Assembly (NCBI GenBank): GCA_047602575.1
Contig: JASGGY010000007.1
Location: 310,001-374,000 of the forward strand
Direction of reading: 5' to 3'
DNA length: 64,000 bases
From: UBA1366 sp047602575
Lineage (GTDB): Bacteria; Bacillota; Clostridia; Oscillospirales; Ruminococcaceae
This document shows, one piece after another, positions 9,278-18,803 of this stretch. Position 1 is the stretch's first letter. Each line of letters starts with the position of its first letter. The notes under the pieces were generated by a model. It did no database searches. It was not told the origin of the DNA and saw only the letters and a program-made list of their open reading frames with translations. The position numbers were made by a program, and so were the translations under genes.

Positions 9278-9310
9278 TATGCCACAGGTGAAAAGGAAAG
9301 AGGTACACCC

Positions 9311-9577
9311 ATGTTAAGAAAAGACCAGAAAGACGCAGTCATTGAAGCAAACAGAACCCACGAGGGCGACACCGGTTCTCCCGAGGTGCAGATTGCCATC
9401 CTCACCAGACGCATCAACGACCTGACCGAGCATCTGAAGAAAAACAAGAACGACCACCACTCCCGCCGCGGACTTTATCAGATGATCGGCCACAGAAGAA
9501 ACCTGCTCAGCTATCTGATGAAGAAGGACATCACCCGTTACAGAGCCACCATCGAAAAGCTCGGCATCCGTAAGTAA
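9311..9577 (+). CDS. rpsO: 30S ribosomal protein S15
   Basis: S15 binds the central domain of 16S rRNA early in 30S assembly. The 88-residue product matches the family length and shows its conserved stretches: GDTGSPEVQIAILTRRIN, HSRRGLYQMIGHRRNLL and YRATIEKLGIRK at the C-terminus. The start is ATG 9311, preceded by GAAAGAGG. An in-frame extension from 9254 exists but has no matching conservation and no ribosome binding site. It is followed by pnp, the usual bacterial pairing. A weak GGCAG/CTGCC stem with a TTTT tail (about 9596-9621) could act as a partial terminator between the two. Confidence 0.98.
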   Translation: MLRKDQKDAVIEANRTHEGDTGSPEVQIAILTRRINDLTEHLKKNKNDHHSRRGLYQMIGHRRNLLSYLMKKDITRYRATIEKLGIRK

Positions 9578-9643
9578 TCAAGTAAATTACCACAGGGCAG
9601 CGGCATCTTGCTTCTGCCTTTTGGTGTTTATAAAAGGAAAGTC

Positions 9644-9714
9644 GGCGGGCGGAATTAGCATTAAACAGAGAAAACGAGCAGTTCGTTTTCCGTGTTTATT
9701 GCTAAACCTCCGCC
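9644..9714 (+). promoter_or_regulatory. Long hairpin in the pnp leader (possible RNase III-type processing site)
   Basis: An almost continuous stem runs from GGCGG (9644 onward) through TTAGCA, TAAACA and GAAAACGA to TTCGTTTTC, TGTTTAT, TGCTAA and TCCGCC (ending 9714), with loop GCAG. It lies between rpsO and the pnp start. In E. coli a comparable rpsO-pnp hairpin is cut by RNase III to start PNPase autoregulation; the same role here is inferred. Confidence 0.6.
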
Positions 9715-9742
9715 GTTTCAGAAAATTTAAGGAGGAACGCAA

Positions 9743-11852
9743 ATGTTTGAGAATTTCAAAGTCTTTGAAACCGAATTCGCCGGACGCAAGGTGATTGTGG
9801 AAACCGGCAAAACCTGCGAGCTTTCCAACGGCTCGTGCTGGGTGCGCTACGGCGACACCGTTGTCATGGCAAACGTCACCGCAAGCGCAAAGCCCCGCGA
9901 CGGCATCGACTTTTTCCCGCTCGCCGTGGACTATGAGGAGCGCCTGTATTCCGTCGGCCGCATCCCCGGCTCGTTCATGAAGAGAGGGCAAGCCCTCCGA
10001 AAAAGCGATCCTCACTTCCCGCATGGTGGATCGCCCGATCCGCCCGCTCTTCCCGAAGGATATGCGCAACGACGTGTCCGTTGTCATGACCGTGCTGTCG
10101 GTTGATCAGGACAATTCCCCCGAAATCAGCGGCATGCTCGCAACCGCCATCGCGATTTCGATTTCTGACATCCCGTGGGCAGGCCCTGTGGCAAGCGTCA
10201 GCGTCGGTCTGGTTGACGGCGAAATCGTCCTCAATCCCACGCAGGCACAGCGCGCCGCAAGCCGCCTCAACCTCACCGTTGCCGCTTCCAAAGAAAAAAT
10301 CGTCATGATCGAAGCCGGCGCGGACGAAGTTGACGAGGAAACCATGCTCGCCGCCATCGCCGCCGGTCACGAAGAGCTGAAAAAAATCTGCGCGTTCATC
10401 GACGAAATCGTCGCACAGATCGGCAAGAAAAAGTTTGCGTTCATTTCGCAGGAAGTTGACCACGACCTGTTCGACGCGATTGAATCCTTCTGCGCCGACC
10501 GCGTGAAGGAAGCCCTCGACACCGACGACAAGAACATCCGCGAAGCACGCCTTGCGCCGATCAAGAACGACATCCACGCGAAATTCGACGCCGAATTCGC
10601 CGACAAAATCGCGATGATTGACGAGTGCATTTATAAATTACAGAAGAAAATCGTCAGAAACTGGCTCTACGACGGCAAACGCGTGGACGGCAGAGGGATC
10701 GACGAAATCCGTCCGCTCGCTTCCGAGGTCGGCGTTGTTCCCCGCGTACACGGCTCGGGACTTTTCACCCGCGGACAAACGCAGGTTCTGACCATCGCCA
10801 CCTTAGGTCCTGTCAGCGACGCACAGCGCATCGACGGACTCGACGACGAGGACTCCAAGCGCTATATGCACCACTACAACTTCCCGTCCTATTCCGTCGG
10901 CGAAACCCGCCCCTCCAGAGGTCCGGGCAGACGCGAAATCGGTCACGGCGCGCTGGCTGAAAAAGCCCTCGAGCCTGTGATTCCCGCGGTTGAAGACTTC
11001 CCCTATGCCATCCGTCTGGTGTCCGAGGTGCTGTCCTCCAATGGCTCGACCTCACAAGGCTCGATCTGCGGCTCTACCCTCGCCCTCATGGATGCGGGCG
11101 TTCCCATCAAAGCGCCCGTTGCCGGCATCTCCTGCGGCTTGATCACCAAGGAAAACGGCGATTGGATGACCATGGTGGACATTCAGGGTCTGGAAGACTT
11201 CTTTGGCGACATGGACTTTAAAGTCGGCGGCACGCACAAAGGCATCACCGCGATCCAGGTTGACATCAAGGTGGACGGTCTGACCCTCGACATCATCAAG
11301 GAAGCCTTCGAGAAAACCCGCAAGGGCAGACTTCACATCCTTGATGATATCATGCTCAAGGCAATCCCTGCATCCCGCCCCGAGGTCAACGAATGGGCGC
11401 CCAAGATGCTCACCACCAAAGTCCCCGTGGACAAAATCCGCGAGGTCATCGGTTCGGGCGGAAAGGTCATCCAGAAGATCACCGCGGACTGCGGCGTCAA
11501 GATCGACATCAACGACGACGGAAACGTCTTTGTTTCCGGCATCAGCAAAACCAACTGCGAAAAAGCGATTTCGATCATCAACACCATCGCCAACGATCCA
11601 GAAATTGGCGCGATCTACAAGGGCAAGGTTGTCCGCCTGATGACTTTCGGCGCGTTTGTTGAAATCGCTCCCGGCAAGGACGGACTCGTCCACATCTCCA
11701 AGCTCGACAAGCAGCGTGTGGAGAAGGTCGAGGACGTTGTCAATATCGGCGACGAAATCGTGGTCAAGGTCATGGAAATCGACAGCCAGGGCAGAATCAA
11801 TCTTTCCAGAAAAGACGCCCTCACGGACATCGAAGCGAAAAAGAATTCGTAA
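9743..11852 (+). CDS. pnp: Polyribonucleotide nucleotidyltransferase (PNPase), frameshifted near 9980
   Basis: PNPase degrades RNA 3' to 5' by phosphorolysis. The start ATG 9743 has AAGGAGG upstream. The first ~80 residues (MFENFKVFETEFAGRKVIVE ... SVGRIPGSFMKR) are in one frame; the rest (MVDRPIRPLFPK to the end) is in another. At 9976-9988 the sequence reads AAGAGAGGGC; two more bases (AAGAGAGAGGGC) would give the family-typical KREGKPSE and join the frames into 703 residues, a normal length. Downstream are two RNase PH-like domains, the KH domain (VIGSGGKVIQKI) and the S1 domain (GAFVEIAPGKDGLVHISKL). The lesion sits in an (AG)n run. A sequence error is the simplest reading; real loss would be surprising but PNPase is not always essential. 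Confidence 0.9.
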
Positions 11853-11862
11853 ATCATACGAT

Positions 11863-11896
11863 AAAAAAGCAGGGAACTTCGGTTTCCTGCTTTTTT
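11863..11896 (+). terminator. Rho-independent terminator after pnp
   Basis: GCAGGGAA pairs with TTTCCTGC around CTTCGG, flanked by an A run and a TTTTTT tail (11863-11896), so it could work in both directions. Confidence 0.9.
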
Positions 11897-12001
11897 ATGA
11901 AATTTAAAGAAAATAGATTGACATACGGGCGCTTATATGTTAAAATTTATACATTCGGATATCACAGAATTTACACCCGGCAGACAGAAAGGAATGTACT
12001 T

Positions 12002-13663
12002 ATGAAAAAACTCATTTCACTCACCATGGCGGCATTGCTGACCGCCGGCGTCCTCCTGACGGAGCTGCCCGGAGCGGGCGCAAAATCCGCGCTTACCGCC
12101 AGCGCCGCAACCGCCGTGAACGAAACCACCGCCGCGCACAGCACCATCGCCACCGCGCAAGCCGTCAGCAGCAACACCACCATCAACGGCACAACCCAGA
12201 TCAACGGCTCATACGATTACTATCAGTATTCGCTGCCTTCTTCCGGAAAGCTGACGGTAACGCTGAAAGCATACGACAGTATGTCTTTCCGTCTTTATGA
12301 TGCCACGGGCAACGAACTTGACTGGGAATACGTTTCGCTGGACACCACAGTCGGGTTCGGCACAGAAACGTTCGATTATTACCTCGAACCGGGTACTTAC
12401 AACATCGGCGTGTACGGCTATGATGCCGCGGCTTACACCCTCACCGCTGCATACGCCGCCATCACGACCAATGAAACCGAGCGCAATGACACCATCGCAA
12501 CCGCCCAGACTGCCGTTTCCGGCACAACCTATACCGGTATCATGGCAATAACGGACGCAACCGACGTCTATAAAGTGACCCTTGCAAGCCCCAGTAAGCT
12601 TCAGCTTGACTTCACCTTGTTTTTTTCCAGCGCGCAACTGATCATCTACGATTCCAAATCTGCCGTCGTCAAGGATGAATACGCGTTTTGGGACCAAGCC
12701 GCCGGAAAGGCTACGGAGCAATTCAGCTATTATCTGGAAAGAGGCACGTATTACATCGCTGTATACAGTGCTTATCAGCACGGAAAATACACCCTCAAAG
12801 CAACCACATCCGCCGTTTCCGGCAACGACACCGAGCCCAACAACACCCTCGCCAAAGCGCAAGCAATCTCCGTGAATAAAACCTACAAGGGTATGCTCGC
12901 AACCACCGAAACCGACGATTATTTCAAGTTCACCCTCACCTCCGCCAAGCACGTGACCATTAACTGTAAGTCCGTTATCGAGGGCTGTGATCTGTATCTC
13001 CTCAATTCCTCCGGCAAAAAACTGGAATCGAAATATCTTTATAACGATTCAACACTCGGCTACGATCAAATCTCCTTCGAGGTCAGCCTTGCGAAGGGAA
13101 CCTATTACCTTCAGTTCGACTCATCCTATTATGACGGTACCTATTCCTTTGAAGTTTCCACCAAGACAAACGTATCGGCGCTGACCGCCAGCTATCCTCC
13201 CGATATGACATACACCGGTAAAGTGCTTAAGCCCACCCTCATCGTAAAGGACGGCTCAACCAAGCTCAAAGCCGGCACGGACTACACCCTGACTTATAAG
13301 AACAACACCGCCGTCGGCGTCGCTATCATCACCGTCACCGGCAAGGGCGACTATACCGGTTCTGGCTATCGCTACTTTCAGATCGTCCCCAAGAAAACCA
13401 CCCTCTCCTCCGTCACCGCCGGCACAAAAAAAGCCACGCTGAAATACACCAAGGTCAGCGGCGTAACCGGCTATGAAATCTACCGCGCGACATCCAAGAC
13501 CGGCACTTACACAAAAATCAAAACCACCTCCGCAACCAGCTTCGCGAACACGGGGCTGACCAAGGGCAAGACTTATTATTATAAAGTCCGTACCTACAAA
13601 ACCGTCAACGGCGTGAAATACTACAGCGCATATTCGGCAGTTAAGTACGCAAAGGCGAAATAA
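12002..13663 (+). CDS. Secreted protein with PPC-like repeats, MBG-like and fibronectin III-like C-terminus
   Basis: The start ATG 12002 follows GAAAGGAATG. The N-terminus MKKLISLTMAALLTAGVLL is a signal peptide. Three repeated modules of about 110 residues follow, each containing a tract like SYDYYQYSLPSSGKLTVTL or TDDYFKFTLTSAKHVTI and GTYYIAVY, typical of bacterial pre-peptidase C-terminal (PPC) beta-sandwich domains. Next is an MBG-like repeat (YTGKVLKPTLIVKDG ... LTYKNNTAVGVAIITVTGKG). A fibronectin III-like tail (VSGVTGYEIYRAT ... GLTKGKTYYYKVRTY) ends the protein. No catalytic domain is present, so it is probably a binding or adhesive protein released from, or loosely held at, the cell surface. 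The C-terminal cassette is nearly identical to that of the next gene, 24 bases downstream. No LPXTG or membrane anchor. Confidence 0.85.
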   Translation: MKKLISLTMAALLTAGVLLTELPGAGAKSALTASAATAVNETTAAHSTIATAQAVSSNTTINGTTQINGSYDYYQYSLPSSGKLTVTLKAYDSMSFRLYDATGNELDWEYVSLDTTVGFGTETFDYYLEPGTYNIGVYGYDAAAYTLTAAYAAITTNETERNDTIATAQTAVSGTTYTGIMAITDATDVYKVTLASPSKLQLDFTLFFSSAQLIIYDSKSAVVKDEYAFWDQAAGKATEQFSYYLERGTYYIAVYSAYQHGKYTLKATTSAVSGNDTEPNNTLAKAQAISVNKTYKGMLATTETDDYFKFTLTSAKHVTINCKSVIEGCDLYLLNSSGKKLESKYLYNDSTLGYDQISFEVSLAKGTYYLQFDSSYYDGTYSFEVSTKTNVSALTASYPPDMTYTGKVLKPTLIVKDGSTKLKAGTDYTLTYKNNTAVGVAIITVTGKGDYTGSGYRYFQIVPKKTTLSSVTAGTKKATLKYTKVSGVTGYEIYRATSKTGTYTKIKTTSATSFANTGLTKGKTYYYKVRTYKTVNGVKYYSAYSAVKYAKAK

Positions 13664-13687
13664 CATCCAGTATGGAGGTCAATCAAG

Positions 13688-15433
13688 ATGAAAAAGAAAC
13701 TGATTGCGGCGTTGTCGGCTGTGGTCATGCTGTGCAGCGCGGCGGGAAGCACCGTACCGGACGGCATCATCGGGATATTTGACAAAGCCATTCCGGCAGC
13801 TGCACTGACAAGCGGAGATTTTGACTATAATGAGCGCAACGGCACAGCTGAAATCACCGGCTATCACGGAATGGCATCGGAGCTTGTGATCCCCCGGACA
13901 CTGGACGGATTTCCCGTTACCGCCATAACCGGCTGGGCGTTCGTCACATCGCGTTCTTATTTGACCTCCGTGTCCGTGCCCGAGGGCGTGACGGAGATTG
14001 CCGGCGAAACTTTTTTCAACTGCAAGCTGCTCAGCAGCGTCACCATGCCGCAAAGCATCACCGCAATCGGCGAAAACGCATTTGCACAATGTGAAGCACT
14101 TACGAGCGTCAATATCCCGTCCGGCTTGACCACCATCGGGGAATGCGCATTCGCCGATTGCACGAGCCTCGCGAACCTCACGATTCCGAACAGCGTAACA
14201 AGCATCGGAGCAGGCGCGTTTTACAACTGCACAAGCCTTGCCGGTTTCACAATTCCGAATGGCGTGACAAGCATCGGAGAGAGTGCATTTTACGGTTGCA
14301 CAAGCCTTGCGAGCCTTACAATTCCTTACACTGTGACAAGCATCGGGGAGAAAGCGTGCGGGTATTGTTATGACTGGGGCGACGCAAAGATCAGCGGATT
14401 CCGCCTGTATTGTTATAACGCAACGGCAGGGTATCAGTATGCGATTGACAATTCCATTGAGCCGACGCTGTGCTGGGTGAATCTGTCGGACTGCGCGATC
14501 ACAGTTCCCGACGCGGTCTACAACGGCGCCGCACATACGCCGGCAGTCACGGTTCAAAACGGCAGTGCGCTTTTGTCGGAAGGCACGGATTACAGCGTTT
14601 CATTTACCGACAATCTCTCTGCGGGAACAGCCACAGTCACCGTAACCGCACTTGCGCAAGGGTATTACACCGGTACGCTTACCAAGATATTTCACATCAA
14701 TAAAGCACCGATTTCCGATTTTATAGATATTGTGAATGTGGACGGCTGTACTTATTCTGGTCTGGCAAAAACGCCCGGTGTTATCATGATGGATAATAAC
14801 GGTTCTCCGATTAAAGAGGGCAAGGATTATACCCTTATTTATAAAAATAATCTAAATGCTGGCACGGCTTCTGTTACCGTCACCGGTATCGGCAACTACA
14901 CCGGAACAAAAACCCTCACATTCAAAATCGCCGCACGCCCCATCAACGGCTTCACCGCAACCCAGCCCAAAGACGCTATTTATACCGGCAAAGCAATCAA
15001 GCCGACAATGACACTCAAATACGGCACCAAAACGCTGGTCAGCGGCACGGACTATACCGTCACCTACGCCAAGAACACCGCCGTCGGCGAAGCGACTGTT
15101 ACGATTAATGGCAAGGGCAACTACACCGGCACAATCACCAAGACATTTATGATCAACCCGAAATCCTCAGCCCTCTCCTCCGTCACCGCCGGCACAAAGA
15201 AAGCCACGCTGAAATACACGAAAGTTTCCGGCGTAACCGGCTACCAGATCTTCCGCGCGACCGCCAAGGCCGGCGCTTATTTGAAGATCAAAACCACGAC
15301 CGCAACGGGCTACACCAACACAGGACTGACCAAGGGCAGGACTTACTATTATAAAGTGCGGACTTACAAAACCGTATCCGGCGTGACATACTACAGCACA
15401 TTCTCGACTATCAAATCTGCAAAGGCGAAATAG
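13688..15433 (+). CDS. BspA-type leucine-rich-repeat surface protein
   Basis: The start ATG 13688 follows TGGAGG. A signal peptide (MKKKLIAALSAVVMLCSAAG) leads into four to five 23-residue BspA/TpLRR leucine-rich repeats, with units such as TIPNSVTSIGAGAFYNCTSL and TIPNGVTSIGESAFYGCTSL. Three MBG-like repeats follow (the clearest is YTGKAIKPTMTLKYG ... GKGNYTG), then a fibronectin III-like tail almost identical to that of the upstream gene. BspA-like repeats occur in adhesins of gut and oral bacteria; ligand unknown. 581 residues, no anchor motif. Successive LRR units are similar at the DNA level (ATTCCGAA...GTGACAAGCATCGG), suggesting expansion by slippage or recombination. Confidence 0.88.
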   Translation: MKKKLIAALSAVVMLCSAAGSTVPDGIIGIFDKAIPAAALTSGDFDYNERNGTAEITGYHGMASELVIPRTLDGFPVTAITGWAFVTSRSYLTSVSVPEGVTEIAGETFFNCKLLSSVTMPQSITAIGENAFAQCEALTSVNIPSGLTTIGECAFADCTSLANLTIPNSVTSIGAGAFYNCTSLAGFTIPNGVTSIGESAFYGCTSLASLTIPYTVTSIGEKACGYCYDWGDAKISGFRLYCYNATAGYQYAIDNSIEPTLCWVNLSDCAITVPDAVYNGAAHTPAVTVQNGSALLSEGTDYSVSFTDNLSAGTATVTVTALAQGYYTGTLTKIFHINKAPISDFIDIVNVDGCTYSGLAKTPGVIMMDNNGSPIKEGKDYTLIYKNNLNAGTASVTVTGIGNYTGTKTLTFKIAARPINGFTATQPKDAIYTGKAIKPTMTLKYGTKTLVSGTDYTVTYAKNTAVGEATVTINGKGNYTGTITKTFMINPKSSALSSVTAGTKKATLKYTKVSGVTGYQIFRATAKAGAYLKIKTTTATGYTNTGLTKGRTYYYKVRTYKTVSGVTYYSTFSTIKSAKAK

Positions 15434-15438
15434 ATTTC

Positions 15439-15467
15439 AAGCGCCCTCTTTAAAGGGGGCGCTTTTG
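15439..15467 (+). terminator. Rho-independent terminator after the LRR surface protein
   Basis: AAGCGCCCTCTTT pairs with AAAGGGGGCGCTT, followed by TTTT. A similar stem (AAGCGC / GCGCTTTTTT, about 15679-15708) lies on the far side of the family A repeat, so the repeat is bracketed by two related terminators. Confidence 0.85.
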
Positions 15468-15472
15468 ATTGT

Positions 15473-15670
15473 AGAAAAAGTATATGCTCATTTGTTGAGC
15501 GCCCCAATGAAATCACAAAACAGCAACTAGATCACAGATCTGCTAAGCAAAACAAAGCATAATCACTGAAACGACGGGTTTCCAAAGGGTACATAGTTGC
15601 CGCGCATGGCAACTTTACCCTCTTGGTGAGGGAGCCCAGAGGGGGCAAAGCCCCCTCTGGTTGGGGTTTA
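15473..15670 (+). repeat. Dispersed palindromic repeat, family A copy 3 (long form)
   Basis: The AT-rich 5' half (GTAGAAAAAGTATATGCTCA ... ATGAAATCACAAAACAG) aligns with copies at 36627 (direct) and 33290 (inverted). The 3' half has ACGGGTTTCC, a large palindrome with tip GTTGCCGCGCATGGCAAC inside AAAGGGTA/TACCCT, and CCAGAGGGGGC/GCCCCCTCTGG, ending TTGGGGTTTA. Together with its flanking terminators it fills the gap up to the flippase gene. Confidence 0.8.
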
Positions 15671-15786
15671 ACACAGTCAAAGCGCTCTTCGCAAGGGGGC
15701 GCTTTTTTGCTGCGTCATAACCCCGTCCAACCATTCATATACTGTCAGAAAGGACAAATCCCACCACTGATATTGGAGTTGGACAT

Positions 15787-17481
15787 ATGAAACAGCAAGG
15801 CTTCCTGCTCGGCTCGGTCATCCTCGTCGCATCCGTCGTGATCACGAAAATTCTGGGGCTGGCGTTTAAAATCCCGCTCGCTAACATGACCGGCGGCACG
15901 GGCATGGGCTATTATTCGTGTGCATTTGCCGTGTTCATGCCCGTGTATGCCGTCGCGGTGTCGGGTATCCCGTCGGCGATGGCGCGTATGACCGCGGAGA
16001 ACATGGCATTCGGGCGCTACCGCAATGTCCGCCGCCTGCGCCGCGCGGCGATGGTGTTTTTCACTGGCGCAGGAGTGGTGTTTTCCGTCCTGCTCATCGC
16101 GCTGGCATACCCCCTGTGCAAGTACGTCGTCAACGAGCCGAACGCGTTTTTGTCCGTCGTCGCGGTCGCGCCGTGCGTCCTGCTCGGGGCGGTGATGGCG
16201 GTGCAGCGCGGCTATTTTGAGGGAATGCGCAACATGATTCCCACCGCTGTTTCCGAAATCGTCGAGTCGGTGTTCCGGATGCTGCTCGGGCTGGGCGCCG
16301 CCTACGCCGCGGTGAAAATCGGTATGCATACGTTTTCAGAAAACGGCATGGTGTTCGGCACAACCCCCGAAAACGCCGAAAAAGCTCGCCTTGCCGTCAT
16401 TCCGTTCGCCGTTGCCGCGTCCGTTTTCGGCGTCACAATCGCACACGCTGCTTCCTGCCTGTGCCTTGTCATTTTCAGCAAAGCCGGCGGAAACGGCATT
16501 CCCGACGCGCTGGTGGAAGCCGACCCCTGCGCGGAGCGGATGCGAACCCTGCTGAAGAAGCTCATTCTGCTGATGATCCCCATCGCCGTCGCATCGGTGA
16601 TTTCCACCATCTCCGGCATCGTCGATCTGGTCACCATCAACCGCTGCCTGAAGGTCGCGCTCAAGCTCGGCGGCGACGTCATGGCGCGTTCCTTTGCCGG
16701 CGTCCTGCCCGACGGCGCGGGGCAGGGGATGCTGCCGAACTTCATCTACGGCTCGTATGCGGGGCTTGCGATGACCGTGTTCGGGCTTGTGCCGAGCCTG
16801 ACTGCCATGTTCGGAAAAAGTGTGCTGCCCGGTATATCCGAGAGCTGGGCGGTTCATAATACCACAAGGCTGAAGAAAAACCTCAACGCCGTCCTCTTTG
16901 CCACAACCCTCACCGCCCTCCCTTGCGGGCTGGGCATCTCCGTCCTTTCCCGGGAAATCCTCTCCCTCCTCTTTGCCGGCCGTCCGGCGGAAGTCGCCGT
17001 GTCTGTCCGTCCGCTCGCGGTGCTGGGCGTGGGCGTGGTGTTCCTGTGCATCGCCGCCCCCATGTTCGCCGTGCTGCAAGCCATCGGCAGACCGGATCTT
17101 CCGGTGAAAATCACCCTCGCCGCCAGCCTTGTCAAGCTTGCCGCAAACCTCCTGCTCATCCCGCTCCCGCGGCTCAACATCACCGGCGCCGCCATTGCCA
17201 CAACGCTGACCTATGCCCTCATCGCCGTCTGGTCGCTGATCGAAATCCGCCGCCTGACAAAAATCAAACTCGATGCGGCGAAAATTTTCATCAAACCAGC
17301 GATTGCGGCATTCCTCTGCACCGCTTCGGCATATCTTGTCAACAACGGGCTTGAAAATGCGTTAAATTCACAAATGCGGCTGCTTGCGGCGCTGATTTCG
17401 TCCGGCATAATATACATAATATCGCTAATTGCATTGGGCGTTGTGACGAAAAATGAATGGAAAGCCTTATTTCCCCGATAA
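15787..17481 (+). CDS. SpoVB/MurJ-like lipid-linked polysaccharide flippase (MOP superfamily)
   Basis: A polytopic protein of 564 residues with about 14 hydrophobic segments, as in the MOP exporter superfamily that moves lipid-linked sugars (lipid II, teichoic or exopolysaccharide precursors) across the membrane. The N-terminus (GFLLGSVILVASVVITKILG, then FKIPLANMTGGTGMGYYSCAF) is the usual SpoVB/YabM start with its conserved G-x-G-Y. In B. subtilis the related yabM lies directly before yabN (mazG) and yabO (rqcP); here mazG and rqcP follow in the same order, so the synteny supports the assignment to the YabM/SpoVB branch. Whether it works in spore cortex or vegetative wall synthesis cannot be decided from sequence. 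Confidence 0.88.
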   Translation: MKQQGFLLGSVILVASVVITKILGLAFKIPLANMTGGTGMGYYSCAFAVFMPVYAVAVSGIPSAMARMTAENMAFGRYRNVRRLRRAAMVFFTGAGVVFSVLLIALAYPLCKYVVNEPNAFLSVVAVAPCVLLGAVMAVQRGYFEGMRNMIPTAVSEIVESVFRMLLGLGAAYAAVKIGMHTFSENGMVFGTTPENAEKARLAVIPFAVAASVFGVTIAHAASCLCLVIFSKAGGNGIPDALVEADPCAERMRTLLKKLILLMIPIAVASVISTISGIVDLVTINRCLKVALKLGGDVMARSFAGVLPDGAGQGMLPNFIYGSYAGLAMTVFGLVPSLTAMFGKSVLPGISESWAVHNTTRLKKNLNAVLFATTLTALPCGLGISVLSREILSLLFAGRPAEVAVSVRPLAVLGVGVVFLCIAAPMFAVLQAIGRPDLPVKITLAASLVKLAANLLLIPLPRLNITGAAIATTLTYALIAVWSLIEIRRLTKIKLDAAKIFIKPAIAAFLCTASAYLVNNGLENALNSQMRLLAALISSGIIYIISLIALGVVTKNEWKALFPR

Positions 17482-17588
17482 TTTTTTAAAAAGCTATTGA
17501 AATCAGCGGATTTATCGGTTATTATAATTAGGTAACAAAATTACGGAAATTCTGTTGTGATGAATTTCCCCGCTAGGAGCAGCTTCTC

Positions 17589-18427
17589 ATGCGCATTGCC
17601 AGCCCGAACGACCGCTACACCATCGACGACCTGCTTGAGATTATGACAAAACTGCGCGGCGAAGGCGGCTGTCCGTGGGACAAGGAACAAACCCATCAGT
17701 CCATCCGCAGCAATTTTCTTGAGGAAACCTGCGAGGTGCTCGAAGCCATCGACAACAACGACCCCGTGCTGCTGCGCGAGGAGCTGGGCGATGTGCTGCT
17801 TCAGGTCGTGTTCCATACGGAGATGGAGCGCGAGCATGGCGTGTTCGACTTCACCGACGTGACCGACGAGCTTTGCAGAAAGCTCATCGTGCGCCACCCC
17901 CATGTGTTCGGTGACGTGACCGTTTCCGACTCGGGCGAGGTGTTGAAGAACTGGGACAGCATCAAGAAGCAGACCAAGGGGCAGGAAACCTTTTCCCAGA
18001 CGCTTGAGAGAGCGTGCCAAAAACCTTACCCGCGCTCATGCGCGCCGAGAAAATCGGCAAGCGCGCCGGCAGGGCAGGGTACGACTTTGCGGACGCGCAG
18101 GAAGCGCTTGCTTCCCTCAAAGCCGAAATCGCGGAGCTGGAAGCGGCGATTGCCGCAAATGAAAGCGCGTGCGACATTGCGGACGAGCTGGGCGACGTGC
18201 TGTTTTCCGGCGTAAACACCGCAAGAAAGCTGCACCTTGACGCGGAGGAGGTTCTTTCGCGCGCCTGCGCAAAATTCATCGGCAGGTTTCAGACCGCGGA
18301 ACAGCTGATCCTTTCCGACGGGCTTGACATCACAAAACTTTCCCCGCAGACCCTCGACACCTATTGGCAGAAAGCCAAATCAGACACACACAAAAAGAAA
18401 AGCCCGGAAACGGACGCTTTTCTGTGA
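17589..18427 (+). CDS. mazG: MazG nucleoside triphosphate pyrophosphohydrolase, frameshifted near 18008
   Basis: MazG hydrolyses (d)NTPs to NMP and pyrophosphate, a house-cleaning role. The N-terminal half (LRGEGGCPWDKEQTHQSI, EETCEVLEAID, EELGDVLLQVVFH) carries the paired Glu/Asp residues that bind Mg. The C-terminal half resumes in another frame with VPKTLPALMRAEKIGKRAG and a second MazG repeat (DIADELGDVLFSGVN). At 18006-18013 the DNA reads GAGAGAGCGTG; removing one AG unit gives LESVPKTLPAL and a 278-residue protein of normal length. The break is therefore a 2-base gain in an (AG)n run, from error or slippage. The B. subtilis homologue YabN has an extra N-terminal methylase-like domain that is absent here. 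It sits between the flippase and HU. Confidence 0.88.
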
Positions 18428-18453
18428 ATTATCAATTAATGGAGGTAAAAACA

Positions 18454-18729
18454 ATGACCAAGGCAGAACTCGTGAATCTCATTGCGGAAAAAGGCGACTA
18501 TTCCAAGAAGGACGCAGAAAAGGCACTCACCACCGTCATCGGTACGATCACCGATACCCTCGTAAAGGGCGACAAGGTGTCCCTCGTCGGCTTCGGCACA
18601 TTTGAAGTACGCGAATCTAAGGAAAAGCAGAGCATCAACCCCTCCACCAAAGAAAAGATCACCGTTCCCGCAAAGAAGGTTCCGAAGTTCAAGGCAGGAC
18701 AGGCGCTCAAGGCTGCCGTTGCCAAGTAG
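18454..18729 (+). CDS. HU-family DNA-binding protein
   Basis: The 91-residue product is a canonical HU: MTKAELVNLIAEKGDYSKKD at the N-terminus, the dimer core VSLVGFGTFEVRESKEKQSI, and INPSTKEKITVPAKKVPKFKAG, which includes the DNA-intercalating beta-arm. HU bends and compacts DNA as a dimer. The start ATG 18454 has a perfect GGAGG (18441) upstream; longer in-frame extensions overlap mazG and lack conservation. A terminator follows (18750-18780), so HU probably ends the flippase-mazG transcript or is made from its own message. Confidence 0.97.
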   Translation: MTKAELVNLIAEKGDYSKKDAEKALTTVIGTITDTLVKGDKVSLVGFGTFEVRESKEKQSINPSTKEKITVPAKKVPKFKAGQALKAAVAK

Positions 18730-18749
18730 GAATATTCCCGATACGGATT

Positions 18750-18780
18750 ACGAACCTGACAGATCGTCGGGTTCGTTTGT
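18750..18780 (+). terminator. Rho-independent terminator after HU
   Basis: CGAACCTGAC and GTCGGGTTCG pair around AGATC, followed by TTTGTTT. Confidence 0.75.
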
Positions 18781-18803
18781 TTATGAAAGAAAGAGAGAAT
18801 CGT

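Noticed and set aside
10023..11852. A PNPase starting at MVDRPIRPLFPK
   Set aside because: This ATG is internal to the conserved family alignment; the true N-terminus is in the frame starting at 9743, separated by a 2-base shift.
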